A stretch of 64,000 nucleotides of DNA from contig BJHQ01000019.1 of assembly GCA_014193115.1 (NCBI GenBank), forward strand, positions 28,719 through 92,718. Direction: 5' to 3'. Below, in pieces: positions 16,044-25,594 of this stretch; within the stretch, counting starts at the first letter, position 1, and every line of letters begins with the position of its first letter. The DNA is from Planctomycetota bacterium. GTDB taxonomy: Bacteria; Planctomycetota; UBA11346. A program made the translations under genes and the position numbers. Under the pieces are notes generated by a model. That model was not told the DNA's origin and did not search any database. It saw only the letters and a list, made by a program, of their open reading frames with translations.

Positions 16044-17126
16044 ATGATCGATGACCCGCCATTCGTTGGCGGGGTTGCTTGGCGGACTGGCCGCGGTTCT
16101 GCCGCCAACCCGGCCAACCGCTTTGAAGGACGTACCCTGGTTTTCGACGGTGATCTCGATCCAGCCGAGGATCCGTCACCGCAGACCAGCTTCGTCGAGG
16201 ACGATTCCCAGGGCATCCTGAGCCGCAACGACAGCCCGGACGTACCGTTCGCCGTGGGGCTGAATCCGTATCGCGGTTGCGAGCATGGCTGTCCGTACTG
16301 CTACGCCCGGGTCTATCATGAGTATGCCGGCATGTCGGCGGGACTCGATTTTGAAACGAAAATCCTGGTGAAACCCCGAGCTGCTGAGCTGCTTCGCGGC
16401 GAGCTGAACGACCGAAGATGGACGCCCCAAGTGATCGGATTGAGCGGCGCCACCGATTGCTATCAGCCGGTGGAACGTCGCCTGCGCCTGACCCGAGCCT
16501 GCCTGGCGGTGCTCGCCGAGTACCGCAATCCGGTGCGGCTGATCACCAAGAACGCTCTGGTCACCCGCGACATCGATCTGCTCACCGAGCTGGCCAGGCA
16601 CCAAGCCGTCAGCGTCGCCCTGACCATCACCAGCCTCGACCCGGACCTAGCCCGCGAGCTTGAACCCCGGGCTTCGGCGCCGGCCGCCCGGCTGGCGGCG
16701 ATCCGCACCCTCGCTGCCGCCGGGATTCCGGCTGCGGCCCACATCGCCCCGGTCATCCCAGGGCTGAATGACCACGAGATCCCCGCGATCCTGGCCGCCG
16801 CCAAGGATGCCGGAGCGACCTCGGCCGGTTGGCAGCTGCTGCGCCTGCCCGGCGCGGTGGGCGGACTCTTCGCCGATTGGCTGGAGCGCTTCCGGCCCAC
16901 CCATCGCACGAAAATCCTGGCCCGGCTGGACGCGGTCCATGGCGGCAACCCCGCCGACAACCGCGCCGGTCACCGCCACGTCGGTGAAGGCGTGATCGCC
17001 GAGCAGATTTCGCAGTTGTTCTCGGTGATGCACCGCAGACACCAGTTCACTGGCTGGCCAGAGCTGTCCACGGCTAGCTTCCGCCGGCCTGGCGAAGGCC
17101 GTCAACTGACGATTTTCGACGACTGA
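16044..17126 (+). CDS. PA0069-type radical SAM protein (SplB-like)
   Basis: A 360-residue radical SAM enzyme. The iron-sulfur motif is CEHGCPYCYAR (CxxxCxxC) near residue 84, preceded by NPYRGC. It resembles the PA0069/SplB-like group whose reaction is unknown, with the typical SGATDCYQPVER and TKNALVTRDIDLL segments. I chose the ATG at 16044 because GGAG lies 5 bases upstream; a GTG at 16023 is an in-frame alternative. The C-terminus (FTGWPELSTASFRRPGEGRQ) is also typical. No partner gene is apparent nearby. Confidence 0.9.
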   Translation: MIDDPPFVGGVAWRTGRGSAANPANRFEGRTLVFDGDLDPAEDPSPQTSFVEDDSQGILSRNDSPDVPFAVGLNPYRGCEHGCPYCYARVYHEYAGMSAGLDFETKILVKPRAAELLRGELNDRRWTPQVIGLSGATDCYQPVERRLRLTRACLAVLAEYRNPVRLITKNALVTRDIDLLTELARHQAVSVALTITSLDPDLARELEPRASAPAARLAAIRTLAAAGIPAAAHIAPVIPGLNDHEIPAILAAAKDAGATSAGWQLLRLPGAVGGLFADWLERFRPTHRTKILARLDAVHGGNPADNRAGHRHVGEGVIAEQISQLFSVMHRRHQFTGWPELSTASFRRPGEGRQLTIFDD

Positions 17127-17136
17127 ATCTGCCGGG

Positions 17137-18618
17137 TCACGGCTTCGTTGCCGCTTTGACCGGTCCAGAAGTTGGCAGAGCTTTCGATTCCTGGGGCTTG
17201 GGCTTGGATTCGGCCGGTATCGGCTTGTCCTCAGTTTTCGCTTTGGATTCCGGCGGCTTGGGCGAAGGCGCCGGCGCTCCGGGCGGTTCCCCTCCGCCAA
17301 GCGCCGGCAGCGGACCAGTGCTGTCGCCGAACTTCTCTGCGGTCATCCCCATCTGCTTGCCGATGGCGAGGTAGAGGTTGCACAGCGGCGTGCCGTCGAG
17401 GTAGCGCAGATGGCGGCCGGTGGCGATGCTGCCGCCGCCGCGGCCGGCGAGAATGAACGGCAGATTGTTGGCCTGGTGCGAGTTTCCATCGCTGAATCCC
17501 GAGCCGAACAGCAGAACGGAGTGGTCGAGCAAACGTCCACCCCCTTCCTTGATCGCAGCCAGACGCTGGATCAGGTAGACATAGTGCTCAACCTGCCAGC
17601 GGACGATCTGCTTGAAGATGCCCGCTCGGTTTTTCTCTCCATTGTAATGGGAGAATTCGTGGTGCGACCCATCGGCGCCGGGGATGATGGCACCGAAGTT
17701 CCTGTGGGAATTGTCGCTGGCGAACATGAAGGTGGCCACCCGCGTGGCGTCGGTCCAGAAGGCCAGCACCATCAGGTCGAGCATCGCCTTGACCTGTTGC
17801 GCATGAGTGGGATTGGCCGGCGGCGGCTGGCCTGGTTCGGGCTTGGTGGTCGGGGTCCATTCCCGCGGATCGGCGCGCTGGATAAAGGCCAGCTCGGCCT
17901 CGACCGAGCGCACGGAATCCAGGTATTCACCCAGTTTCATCTTGTCCGCGTAGCCCAACCGTGGGGTCAGGCCCTTGGCATCGGCCAGGACATCATCGAG
18001 CAGGCTGACTCGTCGCGTTGCCGCAGCGCGGCTGGCTGGGCCGGTCTCGCCGGAACCGTTCAACCGGCGCCAGGCCCGCATGGGGTCGGTCTCACGCATC
18101 ACCGGCCGCTTCGGGGCCTGCCACGAGATCAGATGATGAGCGAGATGGTGGGAATCTCCGGGATAGAGCGGATCGAGGCCAAGCTCAAGGGAACGCAGCG
18201 GAGTGCGCCCGGCATGGACCGCAGCGACGGCCTGATCGATCGACGGCCCCCCTGCATCCAGTTCGGACCCGAGGGAGACTTGGAATCCGGTCAGGACATT
18301 TGCGGTCTTGGCCGCGTGCCCATCGCCGCGGTGGCTGGCTGCCTTGTCGAGACCAGAAAAGACCAGCACGTCGTCACGGACCGGTGCCAGCGGTTCCAGG
18401 GAGAAGGGCAGATCGAAGCCGGCTCCAGTGGCTTTCGGGTACCACGACGGGGGATGGACGCCGTTGGGGAAATAGCAGATGCCCAGGCGCAGCGGCGGCT
18501 TGCTGGCGGCAACCGGTTCGCCCGCAGCCAACGGCTGGAGCGATTCCATCCAGGGCAAAGCCAAAGCGGCAAACGTTCCGCGCAGCATGGCGCGCCGGGT
18601 GGGCTGGAGTGTGGGCAT
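17137..18618 (-). CDS. DUF1552 protein with Tat-type signal and Pro/Lys-rich tail
   Basis: A 493-residue DUF1552 protein, a family found mostly in planctomycetes and relatives and usually next to a DUF1592 cytochrome protein, as here. The N-terminus TRRAMLRG followed by FAALALPW looks like a twin-arginine signal. Family segments are LGICYFPNGVHPPSWYP, FSGLDKAASHRGDGHAAKT and LLFGSGFSDGNSHQANNLP. The last 60 residues form a low-complexity tail of P, K, S and E. The start lies one base after the stop of the DUF1592 gene. The function is not established; an enzyme of the phosphatase/sulfatase superfamily has been suggested for such folds. Confidence 0.9.
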   Translation of the reverse strand: MPTLQPTRRAMLRGTFAALALPWMESLQPLAAGEPVAASKPPLRLGICYFPNGVHPPSWYPKATGAGFDLPFSLEPLAPVRDDVLVFSGLDKAASHRGDGHAAKTANVLTGFQVSLGSELDAGGPSIDQAVAAVHAGRTPLRSLELGLDPLYPGDSHHLAHHLISWQAPKRPVMRETDPMRAWRRLNGSGETGPASRAAATRRVSLLDDVLADAKGLTPRLGYADKMKLGEYLDSVRSVEAELAFIQRADPREWTPTTKPEPGQPPPANPTHAQQVKAMLDLMVLAFWTDATRVATFMFASDNSHRNFGAIIPGADGSHHEFSHYNGEKNRAGIFKQIVRWQVEHYVYLIQRLAAIKEGGGRLLDHSVLLFGSGFSDGNSHQANNLPFILAGRGGGSIATGRHLRYLDGTPLCNLYLAIGKQMGMTAEKFGDSTGPLPALGGGEPPGAPAPSPKPPESKAKTEDKPIPAESKPKPQESKALPTSGPVKAATKP

Positions 18619-18619
18619 G

Positions 18620-20719
18620 TTACCGTCCAGGGGAATCAGTGGTGAAAAAACGCTGGCGGAAATGGACCGAGGTCACGATCCGCCTGAACAACGCATCGCC
18701 AGTGGTGGCCGGGGACAGATCGGCGAACAGGTCGCGGATGTCGCACTCTGGAATGCCGCCGCGCTCGCAGATCTGGCCCAGCAGCTTCCGGCTGAACCGG
18801 TCGATGATCTTCTGGTTGTTGCTGCGCAGGTAAGTCCGCAGTCCGTCCATTCCAGTAAACGACTCGCCAGAGATCAGCTCTGCCCGGTCGTCGATCGGCA
18901 AGGATCCGTCGGTCGTTCTGATCCGACCGATGGGATCGTATTTTTCTAGGCAGAATCCCAGGGGATCCATGCGCTGGTGGCACGAAGCGCATTCCGGTTT
19001 CCGGCGGTGCTGCTCCAGCCGTTGCCGCATCGTCATATTCGCGTTGTCCGCCGCTGATTCCTCCAACGTTGGGACGTTCGGCGGCGGCGGCGGGATATCG
19101 TCGCCCAAGATCTGTTCGACCAGCCATTTTCCACGCATCACCACGCTGGTCCGCCCTGGGTACGAGGTCGCGGTGAGCACCGCGGCCAGTCCGGCGATCC
19201 CACCCCGCTGCCCGTCGCGGACGGCAACTTTGCGGAACCCGTCCCCGGTCACACCGGGCAGGCCGTAATGCTTGGCCATCCGGCCGTCGACCCAGACATA
19301 GCCAGCATCGACCAGGTCGGACAACGGTCGGCCATCGCGCAGGATGGACATCAGGAAATGGGCCGCTTCGTCCTCCATCGATTGGCGAAGGGCCTCATCG
19401 AATTGGGGAAACCGCTTGGGGTCCGGTAGCTTGGCGCCGCCGAGCACGGCAATGCCGAGATAGTTCCGCGCCAGTCGGCGGGCGAAGCGGATCGACCGGG
19501 GATCGCGCAGCATCCGGGCCGCTTGGGCAGCGATCTCGTCATCGGCCAGAATGGCCTTGGAATCAGCGGCGGCGGACAGCGGCGGATCGGGCGGCTCCTG
19601 CCACAGCAGGTAGGACAGCCGGGCAGCGAGCGCATAGGGATCCCGCAGGGCCTGGCCTTTCCGCCCATCGACCGGCTCCACCAACATCTGGCAATTGGGC
19701 GACATCAGCAGCAGCACCAGGCCATCGCCCAGCGAGGCCGGCCATGTCGCCGCTGATGCAGCGACTTTCTGCGCCGCCTTCGCGACCTCGGCGGAGGCCG
19801 CAGGGCGTCGCCAGACGATGCGTGCAGCATCGCTGAGCACCGCTGCGGCCGAAGCTGACGGTCTTCCGTTGATCAGACGATCGCGTTGGTGCTTGGCTGC
19901 TACTCCAGCATCTGCCGCAAAAAACCGATCGACGCTGAGCACAGCGGCATCCAAGCGCTCATCGATGATGATCGGCGACAGGCTGCTGTCGCCATCCTTG
20001 CTGAGCACGCCTGCGGGCACGTCGACACCGAGCAGGGCGGTGATCGTGTTGGCGTATTCAGTCGAGGACAACGGACGGCTCCAGGTGTGCGAGGCCGCCG
20101 CCTTGGACATGGTGGCTGTGTCGGTTTTTTTCGTGCAATCGACCTGTTGCAGGTCGATCTGGTAGGTCAGCCAATGTCCGAGCAACTCCCGTTCAGAGGG
20201 ACTCGGCTCAGGCCGATTTTTCGGCGGCATCTCGTTGTCTTTGATGACTTGCTGCACCGTTGGCCACAACTTGGCCAGATTGCCCACCTCGGCCTGGGTT
20301 TCGATGTACGACAGATTGACGCCGCCCTTGTTCCCTCCGCCCGGGGAATGGCAGTCATAACAGTATCGGGTGAGCAGCGGTTTGATCCGCTTGTTATAGA
20401 TGTCCGCATGCGCGGACTGGTCGATCCACGTACGGATTGCCTTGCGTTCGTTGTCCATCGGCTGGGGACTCGTGGCTGGCGGCATCTGCTTGCGATCGAG
20501 TTGCCGAGCGATCTTGAGCCACAAATCGGGCCGATCCTTGGCCTGCTTTTCGTCAGCCAGCAATGCCAGGTCGAGCCCGCCCTTGGCCTTGTCGCCGCTG
20601 TGACAATCCAGGCAAAAACGCGACAGGGTCGGCCACACCGTCGTTTTCCAGGCAGTCTCGCCACCGGCCAGATCGGCCAGCAGGCCACCCGCGAGCAGTA
20701 GGATCAGGATCATCCGCAT
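18620..20719 (-). CDS. DUF1592/DUF1588/DUF1585 multiheme-type planctomycete cytochrome protein
   Basis: A 699-residue secreted protein with a signal peptide (MILILLLAGGLLADLAGG). There are two c-type heme motifs in the planctomycete cytochrome region: C36-LDCH-40 and C120-YDCH-124. DUF1587-, DUF1595-, DUF1592- (LDARPDR-like central part, REPPDPPLSAAADSKAIL), DUF1588- (CASCHQRMDPLGFCLEKYDP) and DUF1585-type segments follow in the standard order. The DUF1588 stretch has a further CxxCH. The DUF1552 gene begins one base downstream, a linked pair found widely in planctomycetes and thought to act in periplasmic oxidation of organic compounds. Confidence 0.92.
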   Translation of the reverse strand: MRMILILLLAGGLLADLAGGETAWKTTVWPTLSRFCLDCHSGDKAKGGLDLALLADEKQAKDRPDLWLKIARQLDRKQMPPATSPQPMDNERKAIRTWIDQSAHADIYNKRIKPLLTRYCYDCHSPGGGNKGGVNLSYIETQAEVGNLAKLWPTVQQVIKDNEMPPKNRPEPSPSERELLGHWLTYQIDLQQVDCTKKTDTATMSKAAASHTWSRPLSSTEYANTITALLGVDVPAGVLSKDGDSSLSPIIIDERLDAAVLSVDRFFAADAGVAAKHQRDRLINGRPSASAAAVLSDAARIVWRRPAASAEVAKAAQKVAASAATWPASLGDGLVLLLMSPNCQMLVEPVDGRKGQALRDPYALAARLSYLLWQEPPDPPLSAAADSKAILADDEIAAQAARMLRDPRSIRFARRLARNYLGIAVLGGAKLPDPKRFPQFDEALRQSMEDEAAHFLMSILRDGRPLSDLVDAGYVWVDGRMAKHYGLPGVTGDGFRKVAVRDGQRGGIAGLAAVLTATSYPGRTSVVMRGKWLVEQILGDDIPPPPPNVPTLEESAADNANMTMRQRLEQHRRKPECASCHQRMDPLGFCLEKYDPIGRIRTTDGSLPIDDRAELISGESFTGMDGLRTYLRSNNQKIIDRFSRKLLGQICERGGIPECDIRDLFADLSPATTGDALFRRIVTSVHFRQRFFTTDSPGR

Positions 20720-20842
20720 CCTCCCATGCTATCGCCCAGCGGATCGACCGCTGATTCAACAGGGGTGGATTTGTTGCACCTTGGGGTTCCTCGGCCAGGA
20801 ATCGGATGCGAACGCCGGGCCATCCGTCAGGTATGATCCCTT

Positions 20843-21766
20843 ATGATCGAAACGATCGAGGAGCCGGCATTCACCTATACCCAGGGCATCGCACGGCCCA
20901 CCGCCAACATCTATGGCTCACGACCACCCGATCTGTGGACGCCGATCGTCGGACGATTCCACAGCCGCGGTGGCTTCCGCAATGTGAACCGCGAGACCTG
21001 CCCGATCCCCCACGTCATCCAATCCGGCAAAGGCGTCATGGAGATGGCTGGACGATCCTGGCCGGTGGGGCCAGGCGATGTCTTCGTGTTCTGGCCAGGC
21101 AAAGAGGTCCGCTATCACGATACCCTGGATTCGCCGTGGAAATACACCTGGTTCCGGCTTGAGGGACCGCGTGCCATCGAAGTGCTGGGCAGCATGGGAT
21201 TTTCCCCGGATGCGCCCTGCCGCCACAGCGGACTGTTCCCGGCGCTGGCCGACCTGTTCGATGAGGCGATGCGGGTCTATGCCGCCGGCGCCCACACGCC
21301 GTGGTATCCGGCGACCTTGGCCTGGCGCCTGATCGCCCAATTCGAAGCCGTCTTCGCCCAGCCGGTCGCGCCCTCTGAGGATGACCTCGCCCAGCGGGCC
21401 AAGCACCTGCTCGACCAACGCAATGACCACACGATCAGTGTCAGCGATCTGGCAGCTCAATTAGGAGTGTCGCGGGCCACCCTGTTCCGCCGCTTCATCG
21501 ACAGCATCGGCTGTTCGCCGAAGCAGTATGTGCAACGGGTGCGCCTCGCCCGATCCAAGATCCTGCTGCGCGATCCACAGATCGCCATCGAAGCCGTCGC
21601 TCGACAGGCTGGGTACCGCAACCTTCAGCAAATGCGCAAGGATCTTTTTTCCGCTGAAGGCTGCACGCCGATCGAATACCGCGCCCGCTGGCAGTCCTAT
21701 GACCAGCGGAAGGAGGAACAGTCACCGCGCCGCGCACGGGACTGGGCTGGGGTCCCCACCCGCTAG
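20843..21766 (+). CDS. AraC-family transcriptional regulator
   Basis: A 307-residue regulator. The N-terminus is cupin-like (QSGKGVMEMAGRSWPVGPGD, then FWPGKEVRYHD), and the C-terminal half carries two helix-turn-helix motifs (ISVSDLAAQLGVSRATLFRR and AIEAVARQAGYRNLQQMRKD), with a CTPIEYR ending. The cupin part usually senses a sugar. It is divergent from the DUF1592-DUF1552 pair (123 bases between starts) and convergent with the diheme cytochrome gene, sharing 4 bases of stop codons. The target is most likely the divergent pair. Confidence 0.92.
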   Translation: MIETIEEPAFTYTQGIARPTANIYGSRPPDLWTPIVGRFHSRGGFRNVNRETCPIPHVIQSGKGVMEMAGRSWPVGPGDVFVFWPGKEVRYHDTLDSPWKYTWFRLEGPRAIEVLGSMGFSPDAPCRHSGLFPALADLFDEAMRVYAAGAHTPWYPATLAWRLIAQFEAVFAQPVAPSEDDLAQRAKHLLDQRNDHTISVSDLAAQLGVSRATLFRRFIDSIGCSPKQYVQRVRLARSKILLRDPQIAIEAVARQAGYRNLQQMRKDLFSAEGCTPIEYRARWQSYDQRKEEQSPRRARDWAGVPTR

Positions 21767-22905
21767 GGCTTGGCAGCAGCAGGTAGCGACTTGATCCAAG
21801 CCTTCACCTCGGCCACGAAGGATTCATCCAAGTGGTTGCTGCCCACCGGGGGCATGCCGAACACATCGCGCCGGGAGATGCGATCGAGCAGCACCGAGCG
21901 CTCAAGGGATCCGGGTGCGATGATCTTGCCGTCGTCGACGCCGAGGGAATTTGCCGCGTCGCTGTCGATCAGGTTCTGTTTGGCCAACGGCGTCTGGGCG
22001 CGCAGGTCGAGCAGGAATCCGCCGCCGCCAACCCGGGTCTCCGGGTGGTGGCAGTGGGCGCAGTTGGCGTCGAGGTACGACCGGATCCGGGACACGGCAT
22101 CGATCCCCGGGTCGTTGAATGCATGAAGTTTTGGTAACGTCGCGACCTCGGCAGCGGACCACGGCCGGTCCAGCCAGCCCCCCTCTGCCAACCGGACCAG
22201 CTGGTTCGCTCCACCGCCGACCGATCGGTTGAGCTGCCGAGTGGTGAAGCCGAGAATGCCGCCGGATTCCGGCGTATGGCAGGCGATGCATTGCTCGCGG
22301 CTGGGGAAGGTCCAGGTGACCTTGGTCGACGCCCCATCGAGGCCGATGACCTCGTAATCGCGATAGACCGCGTCTTCGGCCTGGGCCTGCAATTCGGCGT
22401 CGCTGCCGTCATCGCGCCAACGATAGGTGACTCCGGCGACCATGCCGTCGCGAGCCACGGTGAGCAGCCGGGTTTCCAACTTTCGAACCGCGCCGTCCGG
22501 CTTGCGCAGATCCAGGGGCAGAGCGAAATGCTTGATGAGCACGGTTCCGGCAGGAAATTTCCAGGGACCGTCGCGGGCTACGGCGACCTGCTCGCCAGCA
22601 GCATAGGGCTCACCGTCGTTGGGCACGGCGATCCAGCGCAATTTCACTGCAAAATCCGACCATAAGGGCTGGTTCACCGAAAAACCCGCGATGCCGGGAA
22701 CCGGTGTCAGCGCAGCAACTTCGGCGAAAACCCCGGTCTGCGACAACAAGCGCGGCAGTCCCCGTTCCCCGTCGATGGTCGCAGGCAGTCCGATGAACGG
22801 CCGCAGCGGCGCGCGCTTGAACCCGTCCTCGCCAGCCATGGCGAACGGCACGGCCCATGACGCCAGAACCGTCGCCAGCAGCTTCCATCCATCAGGAACG
22901 GTCAT
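21763..22905 (-). CDS. SO2930-like diheme c-type cytochrome
   Basis: A 380-residue exported protein with a signal peptide (LLATVLASWAVPFAMA). It resembles the SO2930/HNE_0200 family (TIGR03806): FSVNQPLWSDFAVKLRWI, CIACH (C206-H210) with PESGGILGF, and CAHCH (C282-H286) with HPETRVGGGGFLLDLR, then GMPPVGSNHLDE. The two hemes would pass electrons from a dehydrogenase. Its start overlaps the stop of the propeller gene by ATGA, suggesting that the two proteins work as a pair. It is the last gene of a four-gene operon running from 26811. Confidence 0.85.
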   Translation of the reverse strand: MTVPDGWKLLATVLASWAVPFAMAGEDGFKRAPLRPFIGLPATIDGERGLPRLLSQTGVFAEVAALTPVPGIAGFSVNQPLWSDFAVKLRWIAVPNDGEPYAAGEQVAVARDGPWKFPAGTVLIKHFALPLDLRKPDGAVRKLETRLLTVARDGMVAGVTYRWRDDGSDAELQAQAEDAVYRDYEVIGLDGASTKVTWTFPSREQCIACHTPESGGILGFTTRQLNRSVGGGANQLVRLAEGGWLDRPWSAAEVATLPKLHAFNDPGIDAVSRIRSYLDANCAHCHHPETRVGGGGFLLDLRAQTPLAKQNLIDSDAANSLGVDDGKIIAPGSLERSVLLDRISRRDVFGMPPVGSNHLDESFVAEVKAWIKSLPAAAKP

Positions 22906-24728
22906 GGCTTGGCGGCCGGCTCCGGGGGCTTGGCCGCGGCCGGTTTCGCGGCTGGGGCGCTTTCCACTTTAGGGGCTGGCGCTGGCCCGCCCAGCCGTCG
23001 CTGCACAAAGCCCTTCAGCTTCTGATTGCGGGCGAGATCAGGCAATGTGCGGTCCCAAGCGGGATCGGTCGTCAGCACCGGATCGACGGCGTACCACGCC
23101 ATCAACGCGACCTGATCGGGATCCGCCGGTTCGACCGCCTGGACCAAGGCGGACAACAGCGGGCGGCGCAGCGCGTCAGGCAGGCGGAACGAGGCTTCAG
23201 CCAATGCGATGCGCAGGTTCGGCGAGCGCCCGGTCGCGGCCTTCGCCTGGGCCAGATCGAAACTGCGCTGATCGCCCAGAGCCCGGGCGGCGGTGATCGC
23301 CAAACGCTCGTCACCTTCGGCGACCAGGCGATGCAGCGCTGCATCGTCGATGGCGGTGCAGGCGATCAGCACCGACAAGGCCCGGCGGCGCACAGCCACG
23401 TCGGCTTTGGGGTCATCGAGTCTGGCTCGCACGGCGGCGGTCGTCGCTGGGCCCAACCGCTTCTCAATGGACCGGCGTTGAAGCTCGACCCGCGACTGTT
23501 CCACCACCCAGGCATTGCTGCCCAGGGCGCCAGCGATCAGCACCTGGTCGGTGGCGGCCGGAAGGTCGAATGAGGGCTCGGTGGCGCCGGTCGGGCCGAC
23601 CCGATAAATCCGCCCGCCGCTGCGATCCGGAATCGGGAAGGAATGCAGTTCCCGGTTGGCGTCCGACCAATCGGAGATCAGTGCGGCGCCCGACGGCGTG
23701 GCGCAGAACGCGACCGGGAACCACCAGTTGTCGGCTGGCCGGGGCAGCAGGACCTGGTCCGGGCCGCCGCCGAATCCGCCCGGAATCGGCTTCAGTTCAT
23801 TGCCGACGATCGTTCGGGTGCGCAGCCGGGAGGTCAGCATCCGGTTGCGCCAGTCGGCCGGCCAGCTCTCGCCGCACAGAAACGCTCCCGACGCGAGATT
23901 CCGCCCCTTCAATTCATGGATCGGCGGAAGGCGTTCATAGGCCGAGGCCGGAACGAATGCCGGATGGAATTCCACTTGATAGTTCCCGCCACGCAGGATG
24001 TGGAACAGAATCCGGGGACCGACATCCGAAGCCAGCAACTCGCCATCGCTGTCGAAGACCAGACCGAAGCAATTGGTGAAACCCCGGGCGATGACCTCGA
24101 ATTCCCTGGTGACCGGATGGTAACGCCAGATCCCCGAGCCGATCATAGTCCTTTTTTCCGGCGGATCGCCGGGGTGACCGACCCGGCTGCGATTGCTCAT
24201 CCCGCTGCAGGCATAGATCCAGCCGTCGGGTCCCCAGGTCAGATTGCTGAAGGTATTGTTGGTCCAACCACCGCGCTCCAGTTCCCAGCCGTCGAGCAGC
24301 ACTTCAGCCGGCCCATCCGGCACGCCATCGCCATCCTTGTCGGGGATGAAGATCAGGTTGGGCATGGCGCAGACGAAGACGCCGCCCAGTCCGACCGCAA
24401 TGCCGGAATAGATGCGGCCTTCGTGGAAGACCTTGCGTTCGTCGTACACGCCATCGTGATCGGTATCGGTGAAGACCGCGATCGAATCGTTCAGGGTCAG
24501 GTCATAGCTCTTCGCATACGTGCGGTATTCGGCCACCCACAGCCGGCCCCGGCCATCGATCTGCATGCTCACCGGCTGGGTGACCTTGCTTTCATCGACC
24601 GCGGCTTGGACGGCGATCCCTTCAGGCGGCTTCATGCTGGCGAGGGTGTCGGCGATCGGCGCCGGCTTGCTCTCGCCGGCGGCCAATCCGGCCAGTACCA
24701 GCAGCAGCGGAATGGAGGAGCGGATCAT
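22902..24728 (-). CDS. PVC-type membrane-bound dehydrogenase domain propeller, no heme domain
   Basis: A 608-residue secreted protein with a signal peptide (SSIPLLLVLAGLAAGES). The N-terminal 390 residues are a beta-propeller of the Piru_Ver_Nterm/glucose-sorbosone dehydrogenase kind (KPPEGIAVQAAVDES, VSMQIDGRGRLWVAEYRTYA, SNLTWGPDGWIYACSG, GFTNCFGLVFDSDGELLASD). It has two Ca-type loops (DTDHDGVYDE, DKDGDGVPDG). HEAT-like helices and an Ala/Pro/Lys-rich tail follow. Many planctomycete relatives end in a c-type heme domain; this one does not, and a separate diheme cytochrome gene follows with a 4-base overlap. Its own start overlaps the epimerase stop. Confidence 0.87.
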   Translation of the reverse strand: MIRSSIPLLLVLAGLAAGESKPAPIADTLASMKPPEGIAVQAAVDESKVTQPVSMQIDGRGRLWVAEYRTYAKSYDLTLNDSIAVFTDTDHDGVYDERKVFHEGRIYSGIAVGLGGVFVCAMPNLIFIPDKDGDGVPDGPAEVLLDGWELERGGWTNNTFSNLTWGPDGWIYACSGMSNRSRVGHPGDPPEKRTMIGSGIWRYHPVTREFEVIARGFTNCFGLVFDSDGELLASDVGPRILFHILRGGNYQVEFHPAFVPASAYERLPPIHELKGRNLASGAFLCGESWPADWRNRMLTSRLRTRTIVGNELKPIPGGFGGGPDQVLLPRPADNWWFPVAFCATPSGAALISDWSDANRELHSFPIPDRSGGRIYRVGPTGATEPSFDLPAATDQVLIAGALGSNAWVVEQSRVELQRRSIEKRLGPATTAAVRARLDDPKADVAVRRRALSVLIACTAIDDAALHRLVAEGDERLAITAARALGDQRSFDLAQAKAATGRSPNLRIALAEASFRLPDALRRPLLSALVQAVEPADPDQVALMAWYAVDPVLTTDPAWDRTLPDLARNQKLKGFVQRRLGGPAPAPKVESAPAAKPAAAKPPEPAAKP

Positions 24729-25594
24729 CGTGCCTCCGCCGAAACCGCCTGACGCTGCCAGCCGGCCTTGATGAAGGCCAACCCGTCACGGGCGAGCTGT
24801 TCTTCGTTCGCATACATCTTGCGCCAGATTTTGGTGGCGGCGGCCAAGGACGGCAGCAATTGGCCGAATGCCTCGATGGTCAGCCAGCCATCGTAGTTGG
24901 CCCGGCGCAACGCGGCGAAGGTCGCCTGCCAGGCCACCTGTCCGGTGCCGGGTGTGCTGCGGTCGCTTTCCGAGACATGGACATGGTTGAGCACCGCAGC
25001 ACAGGCTGCGATCGCTTTCGCCGGATCCTTTTCCTCGATGTTGGCGTGGAAGGTGTCGTAGAGCACACCAACGCCGGGACTGCCGATGTCACCCACAAAG
25101 CGCGCCGAGTCAGCAGCGGTATTGAGCAGGTAGATTTCGAAGCGGTTGAGGAATTCCAGGGAAAGTCTGACCTTGGCGGCAGCGGCGTGGGCGGTGATGG
25201 CGCGGATGGCCTCGACCCCGTGATGCCATTCCTGGGTCGTCGGGCCGCTGCCGCTGAACTTGCCGAGGGCGGCATAGTACGGACCCACCAGCAGGCCGAT
25301 GTTCGCAGCAGCGCAGCAGTCGATGACCCGTTTCAGGCGTTCGACTGCTTTCGCCCGCACTGCCGGATCGGGGCTGATCGGGTCATGATCGGCATCCGAG
25401 ACCGTCACCGCGGTGCGTTCCAGGCCAAGGTCATCTAGGCGTTTGCCGAGCGCGGCATAACGCTCCGTGCGCAGGTCGAACACTGGCACCTCGACGCCAT
25501 CGAAGCCGATGCGCTTCAATCCGGCGATGGTCGCGATCTGGCTGTCAGCACAGGCGTCATCGGTGTAGAGCAGCAGGTTCATGCCGTATTTCAT
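24725..25594 (-). CDS. Sugar phosphate isomerase/epimerase (xylose isomerase-like TIM barrel)
   Basis: A 289-residue protein of the AP endonuclease 2/tagatose-epimerase superfamily. The family pattern is visible: GMNLLLYTDD, FDGVEVPVFDL, LSLEFLNRFEIYLLNT (metal ligand E), VGVLYDTFHANIEE (D, H), HVHVSESDRSTPGTG (H, E) and WLTIEAFG (E). Such enzymes epimerise ketoses such as D-psicose/D-tagatose; the actual substrate is not readable. I chose the ATG at 25594 because it overlaps the previous stop (ATGA), as in all junctions of this operon. Confidence 0.88.
   Translation of the reverse strand: MKYGMNLLLYTDDACADSQIATIAGLKRIGFDGVEVPVFDLRTERYAALGKRLDDLGLERTAVTVSDADHDPISPDPAVRAKAVERLKRVIDCCAAANIGLLVGPYYAALGKFSGSGPTTQEWHHGVEAIRAITAHAAAAKVRLSLEFLNRFEIYLLNTAADSARFVGDIGSPGVGVLYDTFHANIEEKDPAKAIAACAAVLNHVHVSESDRSTPGTGQVAWQATFAALRRANYDGWLTIEAFGQLLPSLAAATKIWRKMYANEEQLARDGLAFIKAGWQRQAVSAEAR

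Noticed and set aside
17410..18645. 411-residue open frame antisense to the DUF1552 gene
   Set aside because: It is a mirror of a well-supported gene and has no domain.
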